The notes under the pieces: generated by a model
Database searches by the model: none
What the model was told of the DNA's origin: nothing
What the model saw: the letters and a program-made list of their open reading frames with translations, nothing else
Made by a program: the position numbers and the translations under genes
Assembly: GCA_022709905.1 (NCBI GenBank)
Contig: JAKLHY010000027.1
Location: forward strand, 1-64,000
Direction of reading: 5' to 3'
Origin: Verrucomicrobiota bacterium
GTDB lineage: Bacteria; Verrucomicrobiota; Verrucomicrobiia; Limisphaerales; UBA1319
Length of the DNA: 64,000 bases
Part shown: positions 35,686 to 43,575 of the stretch, one piece after another
How positions within the stretch are numbered: position 1 is the first letter of the stretch
How the letters are laid out: every line of letters starts with the position of its first letter

Positions 35686-36499
35686 GCCGATTCCATGCCT
35701 TTTTAATGGCGAGGCATTCTGCCACGACTCGGTCCATTTGAGCGAGAGGAATCATGTTGGGCCCGTCGCTCAAGGCCCGGTCCGGATGGGGGTGGGTTTC
35801 CACAAAGAGACCGTCGGCCCCGGCGGCCATGGCGCATCGGGCCAGAAGCGGAGCGAATTCGCGCTGTCCACCCGATCGGGAGCCGCCGCCGCCCGGTAAC
35901 TGGACCGAATGCGTCGCGTCAAACACCACGGGGAATCCCAGCCGACCCAGAATCGGAAAGGCCCGCATGTCTGTCACCAGATTGTGATATCCGAAGGTGG
36001 TGCCGCGTTCGGTCAGGAGCAGCCGTTTTCCGCCGGCGGCTGTGGCTTTCCTGACGACCTCCGCCATGTCCTGTGGCGCCAGGAATTGCCCTTTCTTCAG
36101 GTTGATCACCCGCCCGGTTCGCACCGCCGCCGCAATGAGATCGGTTTGACGGCACAGAAACGCGGGGATCTGGAGCACATCGACCGCCTCGGCCACACGG
36201 GCGGTTTGTTCCTCCGTATGGATATCGGTTAACACCGGGACGCCGATTTGATCCCGGATCCGGCTCAGAATGCGAAGCCCTTCCGTCAGCCCAGGTCCCC
36301 GAAAGGATTGGGCCGACGTCCGGTTGGCCTTGTCAAAGCTCGCCTTGAATACGTAGGGGATATCGTATCCCTCGCAGACCTTCCTCAAACGCTCGGCGAT
36401 CTTCAGGCAAAGCGCCTCGCTTTCGATTACGCACGGCCCGGCGATCAGAAAGAAACCGCCCTCGAGCCGCCTCCAGAGATCCCGTTGAGTCTCGAACAT
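35654..36499 (-). CDS. kdsA: 2-dehydro-3-deoxyphosphooctonate aldolase (Kdo-8-phosphate synthase)
   Basis: KdsA condenses arabinose-5-phosphate with phosphoenolpyruvate to Kdo-8-phosphate. From the ATG at 36499 the protein has 281 residues, normal for the family; the 20-residue extension in the longer frame is not conserved. Signatures are LIAGPCVIESEAL, FKASFDKANRTSAQSFRGPG, PVLTDIHTEEQ, IPAFLCRQTDLI and the phosphate-binding VFDATHSVQLPGG. It heads the Kdo/LPS-transport/HPr group on the minus strand. Confidence 0.93.
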   Translation of the reverse strand: MFETQRDLWRRLEGGFFLIAGPCVIESEALCLKIAERLRKVCEGYDIPYVFKASFDKANRTSAQSFRGPGLTEGLRILSRIRDQIGVPVLTDIHTEEQTARVAEAVDVLQIPAFLCRQTDLIAAAVRTGRVINLKKGQFLAPQDMAEVVRKATAAGGKRLLLTERGTTFGYHNLVTDMRAFPILGRLGFPVVFDATHSVQLPGGGGSRSGGQREFAPLLARCAMAAGADGLFVETHPHPDRALSDGPNMIPLAQMDRVVAECLAIKKAWNRHGSKKRRKIA

Positions 36500-36874
36500 G
36501 CGTCCCTCATAACATCCATCCTTCCGGATGTAAATCGAGACGAACGGCAACAACAGCAATTCTGTCCATGAACCTCCACGCTTCGTTTAATTTGAGATTT
36601 TGAGATTTCAATGCAGATGGCCTTGCCCAGCAGGAGGTTCATAGGCGCAACGACGAGCGGCCTCGGTCGAAAACTCCTTGGTGCTCTCGGTGCGCACTGT
36701 GGCAAAAACAGTCTCTTCTCATCCCAGATTTCATCGGCGATCCCGAGATGTCCCAACCTCCTCGAATGCCGCCCTGAAAACAACACAATGCGACCAAGTC
36801 GGATCCATGGTGTTCGAAGGTCCACCGGACCGTGAGAACGACGGAAGTCAAAAATGCAGTCGCGGCCAAGAGGA
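36500..36874. other. Intergenic region upstream of kdsA
   Basis: No gene is recognisable in these 375 bases. The region contains one copy (36555-36576) of a 22-bp sequence found again at 38089-38110. The kdsA promoter must lie here, but no clear -35/-10 pair is visible. Confidence 0.4.
36555..36576. repeat. 22-bp repeat, copy 1
   Basis: An exact 22-base match to 38089-38110, beginning CAGCAATTCTG and ending GAACCT, in the same orientation. The bases outside the match differ. It may be an end sequence of a dispersed non-coding element. Confidence 0.6.
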
Positions 36875-37906
36875 TTATTCTTTCTCCTGCAAGAGGGTCG
36901 TCACCGGTTGCCTCGTCGCAACGTCCCAGAGGATGACCTTGCGATCCCAGGCGGCTGATGCCAAGCGCTTCCCATCCGGGCTGAAGGCTAATCCAAAACA
37001 GCGGTCCCTGTGTCCTTCGAGAACGGCAATGACCGTGCCGGTCGCTGGATCCCACAGCCTCACCTTTCCCCTGGCATCGCTCGACGCGAGTATTCGCCCG
37101 TCCGGTGAGAAAGTGGCGCTTTGGACCGACGCCAGATGTCCTGGCAAATCCTGAAGGAGCTTTCCTTGCTCCGCATTCCAGATCTTGAGTGAACGATCCC
37201 AGCTCCCGGTAACGAGGCTCTTGCCGTCGGGAGAAAAAGCGACCACTTCAGCGATCTGCCCATGATCGTTCGCATCCACAACGTAGGACTCAGCCAGGTT
37301 GGCACTATCCCAGACATGCATCTTTCCCGGCCAAGTTGCAGCGGCCAGCCTGCTTCCCTTCGGGGAAAAAGCGACGCACGTGATGCCTTCGCCAGACGTG
37401 TTGAGGGTCCTCTGAAGCTTTCCACTCACGGGATCCCAAAATTTGATGGTCTCGTCAAAGCCGCCCGTGACCAGTGTGCCATCGTTCGGCATGAAGGCCA
37501 CCGAGTTTACCAGCTTCTCCTGTTTTGGCAGTTCGAGCGTTACCTCGGCGGTCTGAGGATCGAGAATCCGCGTGGCACCCGCATAATCGGCGATCGCCAG
37601 TCTTTTGCCCTCAGCGGAAAATGCGGCACAGCGAATGGTGGCGTCCTGGCGCCAAATCAGTTTCGGCTGCCGGTTCGCCACGTCCCAGAGAACCAGCTCC
37701 CCCGGTTCCTTTGGATTGTCCCAGCCAGCGGTAACCGCCAGCGTCTGGCCGTCCGGTGAGAACACCGCGGCCCAAAGCCGTGGCGAAGTGTCTCGTAGTT
37801 CCGGGGAGGTGCGATCAACCACCAACGCTTTGGGCGCCTCATCCGCCTGAGCGATGGCGAGGAGAACTGTGGGTGCGAGTCCGACGATCCTGAAAAGTAT
37901 GCTCAT
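36875..37906 (-). CDS. Secreted WD40 repeat protein
   Basis: The 343-residue protein has a signal peptide (about 1-21, ending AIAQA) followed by about seven WD40 repeats with recurring units such as VFSPDGQTLAV, VAFSPKGSRLAAATWPGK, VAFSPDGKSLVTGSWDRSLK and AFSPDGKRLASAAWDRK. This predicts a single seven-bladed beta propeller, presumably a binding platform in the periplasm or outside. The function is unknown. No partner gene is adjacent: kdsA lies 375 bp on one side and repeat-rich DNA on the other. Confidence 0.8.
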   Translation of the reverse strand: MSILFRIVGLAPTVLLAIAQADEAPKALVVDRTSPELRDTSPRLWAAVFSPDGQTLAVTAGWDNPKEPGELVLWDVANRQPKLIWRQDATIRCAAFSAEGKRLAIADYAGATRILDPQTAEVTLELPKQEKLVNSVAFMPNDGTLVTGGFDETIKFWDPVSGKLQRTLNTSGEGITCVAFSPKGSRLAAATWPGKMHVWDSANLAESYVVDANDHGQIAEVVAFSPDGKSLVTGSWDRSLKIWNAEQGKLLQDLPGHLASVQSATFSPDGRILASSDARGKVRLWDPATGTVIAVLEGHRDRCFGLAFSPDGKRLASAAWDRKVILWDVATRQPVTTLLQEKE

Positions 37907-38088
37907 TGTTATCCCATGTATTGTTTTTTAAGTTTGATAATTCTCCCAACAAATCCTTGCGCAGAAATTCACCAACGAGCAGCGGGTTTGGACAGAAGTT
38001 CTTATTCGAAAGGGCAGCTGGGTGAGTGTCAGCCATTTCATAGTGTATAGTATTTTATCATACTCATAGAGTGTCAAATAAAATCTGC

Positions 38089-38110
38089 CAGCAATTCTGT
38101 CCATGAACCT
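38089..38110. repeat. 22-bp repeat, copy 2
   Basis: Identical to 36555-36576. This copy lies about 25 bases before a hairpin-forming segment (38135-38177) and about 130 bases before the 141-bp repeat, so the three may belong to one composite element. Confidence 0.6.
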
Positions 38111-38134
38111 TGTCCCTGATTTTACTCTTGATCC

Positions 38135-38177
38135 TAATCGTAATCTGCTCGGAACGAGTCGATTAGGATTACGATTA
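38135..38177. repeat. Nested inverted repeat
   Basis: TAATCGTAATC (38135-38145) pairs perfectly with GATTACGATTA (38167-38177). Between them an inner hairpin CTCG-GAA-CGAG (38148-38158) is visible. The combination predicts a branched or extended stem in single-stranded form. There is no T-run, so it is not a terminator. It is probably part of a REP-like dispersed repeat. Confidence 0.5.
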
Positions 38178-38243
38178 AGCGCTGAAGATTGGTTCATGGC
38201 TCCATGCGTGCCAAGCCATATTGCATCAAGGCTTTCCATGAAC

Positions 38244-38384
38244 TCTGTGGTGAAGTTCCCGGAGCCGAACAGGATGTTTAGCCAGAAGCTGCTTTTAGAA
38301 AAACAAGGGTTAACTGAAGCGCCAGGATTTTCTTTTAGGCCGAATTTCAGCGCTTGCGTGGTTCCGGAGCTGTTTGGCAAGGTG
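38244..38384. repeat. 141-bp direct repeat, copy 1
   Basis: Bases 38244-38384 match 39541-39681 nearly perfectly; I see differences only in the last 25 bases (at about 38362, 38366, 38372 and 38379). Both strands are open across the repeat, but the encoded sequences (for example KQGLTEAPGFSF) do not resemble a known protein. It is most likely a dispersed non-coding repeat. Confidence 0.75.
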
Positions 38385-38394
38385 TCTTAGGTGG

Positions 38395-38781
38395 TCAAAT
38401 CCAAGGAACCGATCGGAAAGCCTTAATCGGTAAACGCCGATAAACGATGCCATCACTGTGGAGGCGGGCAACAACACCCATCCGCTTGATCTGCGTGTCA
38501 AAGTTGGGGTGTTTCACAAACCTTCGGATATAGTCGGCCGACTGGTTGTCTGAGACGTCGAGCCAGATTAGGCTGTAAGCGGAGTGCGCCCAGTCGGCGC
38601 GGAAGAAGTGCTTATCCAGGCTGAAGAATGTGGGATGGCTCAGTCGCCGCAAGCTGACCAGAAGGTTTTCATCCAATGCGCCATAGGTTTCCACATCGAC
38701 ACCGACGGAGCGGAAACGCACTCCCCACTTATGCAGCAACTGCTTCTGATCTTCGGGCAGATTTTCGTCGAGTATGAGCAT
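38395..38781 (-). CDS. DUF5615 PIN-like toxin
   Basis: From the ATG at 38781 the product (128 residues) begins LILDENLPEDQKQLLHKWG. The DEN motif with its acidic residue opens the DUF5615 family of PIN-like ribonucleases. Further family features are a SLDKHFFRADW segment and a small alpha/beta layout. The protein is somewhat longer than typical members. Upstream and overlapping by 53 bases is a DUF433 gene, the usual antitoxin partner. RNA cleavage is inferred from the family. Confidence 0.7.
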   Translation of the reverse strand: MLILDENLPEDQKQLLHKWGVRFRSVGVDVETYGALDENLLVSLRRLSHPTFFSLDKHFFRADWAHSAYSLIWLDVSDNQSADYIRRFVKHPNFDTQIKRMGVVARLHSDGIVYRRLPIKAFRSVPWI

Positions 38782-39040
38782 GGAACCCCCGGAATGGTTC
38801 ATGTTTGATCACCACAGGCGACACGGCCACCGCTTCGGCGATTGCGGTCTTGCTGACCCGACCTTTCCAGACTTGCACAATCTCGTCCCAAGTCAAACCG
38901 CGTTCCAGTTGCTCCAATACGACCCACACCAGGATGCGGGAACCTCTAAACGTCGGTTGCCCTCCGCAGATCCCGGGATGGGCCACGATGTGGAGCCCTA
39001 ACTCCACCGGCTTGGCAAGTCCACTCTGCATCTTGCTCAT
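38729..39040 (-). CDS. DUF433 antitoxin
   Basis: The 103-residue protein carries the DUF433 signature (HPGICGGQPTFRGSRILVWV and LERGLTWDEIVQVWKGRVSK), an HTH-like DNA-binding antitoxin family. The C-terminal 25 residues (from HEPFRGFHAHTRRK) are unusually basic and lie over the start of the toxin gene in another frame, so the end of this gene may have been altered. It forms a likely toxin-antitoxin pair with DUF5615. Confidence 0.75.
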   Translation of the reverse strand: MSKMQSGLAKPVELGLHIVAHPGICGGQPTFRGSRILVWVVLEQLERGLTWDEIVQVWKGRVSKTAIAEAVAVSPVVIKHEPFRGFHAHTRRKSARRSEAVAA

Positions 39041-39082
39041 AGGCTTTTAATGATGGCTCCAATCCAGGCGCAACGCAAGCCC

Positions 39083-39229
39083 TCAAGCCGAGGCCGTCGC
39101 CAGGGTGCGCGGGCTCTTGGCGTCCTTCACCTTCTCGTAATAGCTCAAATATCCCTGGGCGTATTCCGCGAATTTTGGTGCAAGCCGCAACGCGGGCAAT
39201 TCCTGGTCTTCACGGAGGTTCGAGCTCTT
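39083..39229 (-). pseudogene. Remnant of a tyrosine recombinase (phage-type integrase)
   Basis: A minus-strand frame ending in TGA at 39083-39085 encodes LPALRLAPKFAEYAQGYLSY and YEKVKDAKSPRTLATASA. This resembles the N-terminal SAM-like, arm-binding region of phage-type integrases (FAEYA..YL..Y..VKDAKRPRTL). Neither a start codon nor the catalytic Arg/His/Tyr domain follows; the frame stops within this domain. It is therefore a short scar. It lies about 500 bp from tRNA-Leu, a common target of such enzymes. Confidence 0.5.
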
Positions 39230-39270
39230 TTCGGTTTCACACCACCGAGAGCACAGAGTTCACAGAGAGT

Positions 39271-39410
39271 TCACAGCTTGAACCGTTCAAGGCCGTCTGT
39301 CAGCCATTGGAGGTCGAAGTTGTGCGGGAGCCGCAGTCAAGGCACACTCCCTGGAACTCGACCGGTATTGGATCGTCCAGCCGAAACGGAATGCCATTCA
39401 GGCGCAGTTC
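39271..39410 (-). pseudogene. Remnant of a GxxExxY family protein
   Basis: Two pieces are readable on the minus strand: ELRLNGIPFRLDDPIPVEFQ followed by GVCLDCGSR (39410 to about 39330), and, after a frame change, NFDLQWLTDGLERFKL ending in TGA at 39271-39273. The order and spacing fit the middle and the end of GxxExxY proteins, with the segment between them missing. No start codon is associated. The function of the family is unknown; it is often found beside mobile or repeat sequences. Confidence 0.5.
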
Positions 39411-39540
39411 GTGAGCAATTCATTGTGGATACGCCGAACCAACACCCGCGGTTCGATAAAACGGTCTGTCTCAATCGCAAGATCCATAACTCGACCCATG
39501 CACGGATCCTCTCGCGTTGCTGTCTCTGTGCTCTCGATGT

Positions 39541-39681
39541 TCTGTGGTGAAGTTCCCGGAGCCGAACAGGATGTTTAGCCAGAAGCTGCTTTTAGAAAAA
39601 CAAGGGTTAACTGAAGCGCCAGGATTTTCTTTTAGGCCGAATTTCAGCGCTTGCGTGGCTCCAGAGCTCTTTGGTAAGGTG
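39541..39681. repeat. 141-bp direct repeat, copy 2
   Basis: The second copy of the repeat at 38244-38384, in the same orientation and 1297 bp away. It ends 32 bases before tRNA-Leu. Between the two copies lie the DUF433/DUF5615 pair and the recombinase and GxxExxY remnants. Confidence 0.75.
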
Positions 39682-39712
39682 ACCTTAAGACTGGCACGAA
39701 TCAGTTTTTCGG

Positions 39713-39799
39713 GCCGATGTGGCGGAATTGGCAGACGCGCTAGACTCAAAATCTGGTTCCCGTGAGGGAGTGGGGGTTCGATCCCCTCCATCGGCACCA
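39713..39799 (+). tRNA. tRNA-Leu (anticodon CAA)
   Basis: An 87-nt class II tRNA can be folded by eye: acceptor stem GCCGATG (39713-39719) with CATCGGC, followed by encoded ACCA; an anticodon loop CTCAAAA with CAA at 39747-39749; a long variable arm (GGTTCCCGTGAGGGAGT region); and a T-arm GGGGGTTCGATCCCC. The long variable arm and A-rich loop support leucine, reading UUG codons. No copy of its 3' end was noticed elsewhere in the window, so no attachment-site duplication is visible. Confidence 0.93.
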
Positions 39800-39905
39800 A
39801 CATAAAAAAAGGCTTCAGCGGGCCGGAAGATCAGGCCCTTCATCGATCGAGTTCGGTCTCAGAAATCCCTCTTCTTCGGACCGCGGGTGATTGGAAAGTT
39901 GATCG

Positions 39906-41837
39906 CTACCAACCAGCGAATTCTTTGGCGGGTTTGGCGTGAATGACGAATCCGCCTGCTGCCTGGAGGGAGAGTTTGAACTTGCCGCTCTCGGGGAATA
40001 CCAGGCTGTCTTCGATGAGGCAGGACGATCGGTTTGCGCCATCGCGATAGACGGTGAATTTCTTTCCCGTTAGACCGAGGGAGGTGAGGTCGAGGTCGAG
40101 GACGCGGGGTTGGGTTTGGCAGTTGAGGCCCGCAATATAGCATTCGTCACCTTTTTTACGAGCTACAAGGACTGTGTCGCCGATGACCGATCCTGGTAGA
40201 ATCCGGGTTTCATCCCAAGTAACGGGGACCGTGCGGATATAGTGGAGCAGTGGGCTGTCGAGGTAGGCCTCGGGATTATCGGGCCAGCAAAGAAACGGCG
40301 AACTGAACACGACGACCGACGCCATTTGGAACATAACAGTGGTGTTTTTTAGAAACCGGGGTTGGACGTAGCCGGGCAGAAAATCGCCATGGCCGACCGC
40401 CATCCGGGTGAAGGGTAGGGCGCCGTAGTGGGAGAGCGGCAACGAGGCCCACAGCACATATTCCTGTTCTCGAATACCCTCGCGGGTGATCTCGTTGGGC
40501 CAGGTCCGGGCCTCACCGGTGGGTTTGTTGGCGCCATGGAAATTCACCAGGAGCTGGTATTTGGCCGCGCGTCGAAGCAGGTCTTCGTAAGTCTCGATGA
40601 CAGTCTTGCTTTCGGAGTTGAAGAAATCGATTTTCACGCCTTTGACGCCGGCTTTATGGCAATTCCGGAACAGTTCTTCGCGGGCTTCGATGGTGGTCAG
40701 GCCCGGGCTATCTTCGCGGCCTTCGGGATAGGAGTGCCAGAGGACGATGCCTACGTTGCGTTCGGCGGCGTATTGGCAGAGCTCGGCAGCCCGGCCCCAG
40801 AGATCGCCGCCGTTCTTGAGCCAGCCCCAGCGTTCGCTTCGCCAGCCGGCATCGACCAGGAGATACTCACAACCTGTGGCCGCGCACAGGTCAACAAACC
40901 ATTTTTGCCGGTCCCACTGGGCGCCGTCGTTGCCGAAAACCATCCAGGTGCAGGGGGCTTTGCCGGGACGGATCCAGGAGGTGTTCATGCCCTGGGGGAA
41001 AAGTTGAGGATCGGGCGCCTCGCCGAGGGCGGGAATGACATCGCTGTTGACGAGTCCATTGAGATCGGAGCTCAGCACGATGACGCGCCAGGGAGAGAGA
41101 AGGGCGCCTTCGTGGGACCAGCCGTTGGGATCGTCTTCAAAGGCCGCGCGCAGCTTCGCGCCGCCTTGCGGCCGCAAGGTGAGTCCGCTGTATTTGTAGA
41201 GACTGGCCTCGGTCAGCAGGCCGAAGCCGCCATCGGGATAAAGGACGGTTGCCGGAGGTCCCAGATGGGTGGAGCGGGTTTTATTATCGATCTGTTCTTC
41301 GAGAGGGATTTGATCCGCCCGGCAGGCGTGGTATTCGCCTTCGTAGTCATCCGTGTCGGTCTGGAACCAGACGGTGGTGTCTTTGGGGAGTTGCCAGCAC
41401 GTCGATTCTCCCTGGACTCGGCGCATGCCGGTTCCTGGAACGCGATAGCGGAAGGCGACGCCGTCGTTGAACACCCGCGTTTCAAGGGTCCACTCGAGGC
41501 CGGCGGTGGCGGAACGGATGGGAATCTCAGTGGCCTGGCACAGGTTGGTGGCGCGGTTTTTATGGCCCCGCCACGGGAACACTTCGGAGATGGTCCGGGT
41601 TCGGGCTTGTCCCAGCTCGACGGCGGATCCAAGGTCGGCCTGATCGATCAAGACTCCGGCCCGGGCGCTGTGGAGTCGCGCATGTCCGTTTGCAGTCACG
41701 GAATAGACCAAATGCCTGTCGGTGTCGGTGGACACCTGGAGGCGGATATGACCGTTGGGACTGGCGAGGTCGATTGTTGCCGCTGGGGTGGTGCAGAGCG
41801 CGGACAGGAACAGGAGGGGGACAAGGGCTTTTGACAT
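39906..41837 (-). CDS. Glycoside hydrolase family 97
   Basis: GH97 enzymes are secreted alpha-glucosidases or alpha-galactosidases. From the ATG at 41837 the 643-residue protein has a signal peptide (ending near TPAATI), an N-terminal beta-sandwich domain (about 25-270) and the catalytic barrel. Supporting motifs are SWIRPGKAPCTWM, CEYLLVDAGWR, VGIVLWHSYPEG and GVKGVKIDFFNSES. The Asp in KIDFF fits the nucleophile position of the retaining (alpha-galactosidase-like) members; this is an inference. C-terminal strands with AGLNCQTQPRVLDLDL form the last domain. The GH28-like gene lies 42 bp upstream in the same orientation, so the two may be co-expressed. Confidence 0.85.
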   Translation of the reverse strand: MSKALVPLLFLSALCTTPAATIDLASPNGHIRLQVSTDTDRHLVYSVTANGHARLHSARAGVLIDQADLGSAVELGQARTRTISEVFPWRGHKNRATNLCQATEIPIRSATAGLEWTLETRVFNDGVAFRYRVPGTGMRRVQGESTCWQLPKDTTVWFQTDTDDYEGEYHACRADQIPLEEQIDNKTRSTHLGPPATVLYPDGGFGLLTEASLYKYSGLTLRPQGGAKLRAAFEDDPNGWSHEGALLSPWRVIVLSSDLNGLVNSDVIPALGEAPDPQLFPQGMNTSWIRPGKAPCTWMVFGNDGAQWDRQKWFVDLCAATGCEYLLVDAGWRSERWGWLKNGGDLWGRAAELCQYAAERNVGIVLWHSYPEGREDSPGLTTIEAREELFRNCHKAGVKGVKIDFFNSESKTVIETYEDLLRRAAKYQLLVNFHGANKPTGEARTWPNEITREGIREQEYVLWASLPLSHYGALPFTRMAVGHGDFLPGYVQPRFLKNTTVMFQMASVVVFSSPFLCWPDNPEAYLDSPLLHYIRTVPVTWDETRILPGSVIGDTVLVARKKGDECYIAGLNCQTQPRVLDLDLTSLGLTGKKFTVYRDGANRSSCLIEDSLVFPESGKFKLSLQAAGGFVIHAKPAKEFAGW

Positions 41838-41879
41838 GGTCTTTCTATGTGGGTTTGAAGTCTGGTCGTCAATGTCCAA

Positions 41880-43274
41880 TCACTCGATGAACTTCACGTT
41901 CTCGACGTGGGATCCGACCTTAAGATTTGGGGAATCGGGCTTCAGCATTTGTCCCAGGATTTTGACCTTTTCGAGGAACACATCCCGGACCTGGTGCTGG
42001 GGATCGGCGCCCTCGATTTGCATGGCGTATCCTCCGGGGGCGCCATAGACCTCGAGGTTCCTGAAATGCACGCCTCGAATGTGTCCCGGGACCTTGTTGT
42101 GCATATACTGGTTGACGACCGGTTTCAGGCGCGCGATTTCTCCCTGACCCTCGCCGTGCAGGCGGATGTTCTCAATCAAAACATCCTCGATCCGCATTTC
42201 CTCGCCCGGCTCCAGGAGGAAGGGGGTCATGGTATAATGGATGATGTCAAGGTTATGGAGCCGGATATTGCGCATGAAGGCGGCCCGGCTTTCGTGGCCG
42301 AGGAGGAAGATGCGCGCCCGATCGCACCAGAGCGTGCAATTTTCGACGACGATGTTTTCGACATTGTTATTGGGCGTTTTGAGGTCCAGGCCTTTCATGG
42401 CGATGCAATCATCATCGCTGCGGATGAAGCAATCGGAGATAAACACGTCCTGGGAGTTGCAGGGATTGATGCCGTCGTCGTTCTGGACGCGCGAGCCGCA
42501 CAGTTTCACATTGCGCACCACCACCTGGCGGCTGCTGCGGGGCACGATGGTCCAGTGGGAGGAACCGCGGATGGTGATGCCGTTGATCTCGACGTTGGTG
42601 CCGGTAATGCCGATCGTCACGTGATAGGGGCCTTTGCGCCATTCGTAGTCGGATCCATCCAGGATGCCGCGTCCCAGGATGCGAATGTTGGCGCCTTGGG
42701 CGTCGATGGCGCCTTTGACGATGGCGCCGCCGGCCAGGTAAACGGTTTGATTGTCGCCGACGGAGATTTTGCCTGCCGCATGGACGCCTGGCTTGAAGTA
42801 AATCACCCCGGGTGTTTCGGGATTGGGCGCGTTTTTTTCGAGGGGATTGGCGAACAGCAGCAAGGGGCTCTTCTTACCCTCGGGCTCGATGCTGATCTTG
42901 CGGGGTGAGCCCAGAGTCAAAGTGAGATTGTTGTCATCCTCCACTTTCAGTTGCACATCCGGATACTGTGGGCGGACGACGGTATTTCGCAGCGATCGTT
43001 TTGACTGGATCTTAACGGTGGTGGAACCTTCCATGTCAAAATTGGCGAAGGCATAGGGCCCGCCAAAGTCCCATTCCTTCCCGGCAAACGGCGGATCGAG
43101 CACCCGGGCCGCATAGGTATCCACGCTTTTTCCTTCAGCGGTTACCGTGTATTCAGTGGACAAGGTTTCCCCCGCGGGGGTGAGATAGGTGTGGACTGTC
43201 GCCAGAACGGGGCTGCAACTCGTCAGGAGAACTCCCAGAAAAATGGACACTCGGAGCGTGTTTTGAGCATGCAT
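41880..43274 (-). CDS. Secreted right-handed beta-helix glycosidase, GH28/GH49-like
   Basis: The 464-residue protein has a signal peptide (about 1-25), an N-terminal beta-sandwich (about 26-130) and a parallel beta-helix (about 140-450). The acidic cluster NDDGINPCNSQDVFISDCFI and the following RSDDDCIAMKG match the catalytic aspartate layout of clan GH-N enzymes (GH28 polygalacturonases, GH49 dextranases). An HHG-type motif is less clear, so the substrate (pectin, dextran or another glycan) remains open. It precedes the GH97 gene and both probably act on plant or microbial polysaccharide in the periplasm. Confidence 0.75.
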   Translation of the reverse strand: MHAQNTLRVSIFLGVLLTSCSPVLATVHTYLTPAGETLSTEYTVTAEGKSVDTYAARVLDPPFAGKEWDFGGPYAFANFDMEGSTTVKIQSKRSLRNTVVRPQYPDVQLKVEDDNNLTLTLGSPRKISIEPEGKKSPLLLFANPLEKNAPNPETPGVIYFKPGVHAAGKISVGDNQTVYLAGGAIVKGAIDAQGANIRILGRGILDGSDYEWRKGPYHVTIGITGTNVEINGITIRGSSHWTIVPRSSRQVVVRNVKLCGSRVQNDDGINPCNSQDVFISDCFIRSDDDCIAMKGLDLKTPNNNVENIVVENCTLWCDRARIFLLGHESRAAFMRNIRLHNLDIIHYTMTPFLLEPGEEMRIEDVLIENIRLHGEGQGEIARLKPVVNQYMHNKVPGHIRGVHFRNLEVYGAPGGYAMQIEGADPQHQVRDVFLEKVKILGQMLKPDSPNLKVGSHVENVKFIE

Positions 43275-43575
43275 GATGTCTTGACTCTCTCAGACTTCTG
43301 GAATTTTTCAAGCCGTCTAACGAGGCCTCAGATCCTGGAAGCCTGGAAAGGTTGAGTTGGTGATCCCTGAATGCCAAATTACCCTCGGGAAAAATCCCTG
43401 GCCGCGGCACTCCTCGCAACTTTCAAACAGGCTCCAAGTAATCAGTGCAACCCAAAACCGTTTGCGGCATTATAGAGATGAAGAGCAATCGACACTCTAA
43501 CGAACTTGATCTGTGCATAACAAATTCGTGAGTTCAGGGACTCTAACGTTGGATTTGATATCCCAAGGCGAGGGA

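Noticed and set aside
37928..39803. Short frames overlapping the 141-bp repeats on both strands, which yield similar peptides
   Set aside because: They are similar only because the DNA repeat is similar. One also reads through tRNA-Leu on the opposite strand. No start signals or known domains are seen.
40428..41834. A 468-codon plus-strand open frame opposite the GH97 gene
   Set aside because: It is an antisense shadow caused by GC-rich codon usage. Its translation has no recognisable domain, while the minus strand encodes a clear GH97 enzyme.
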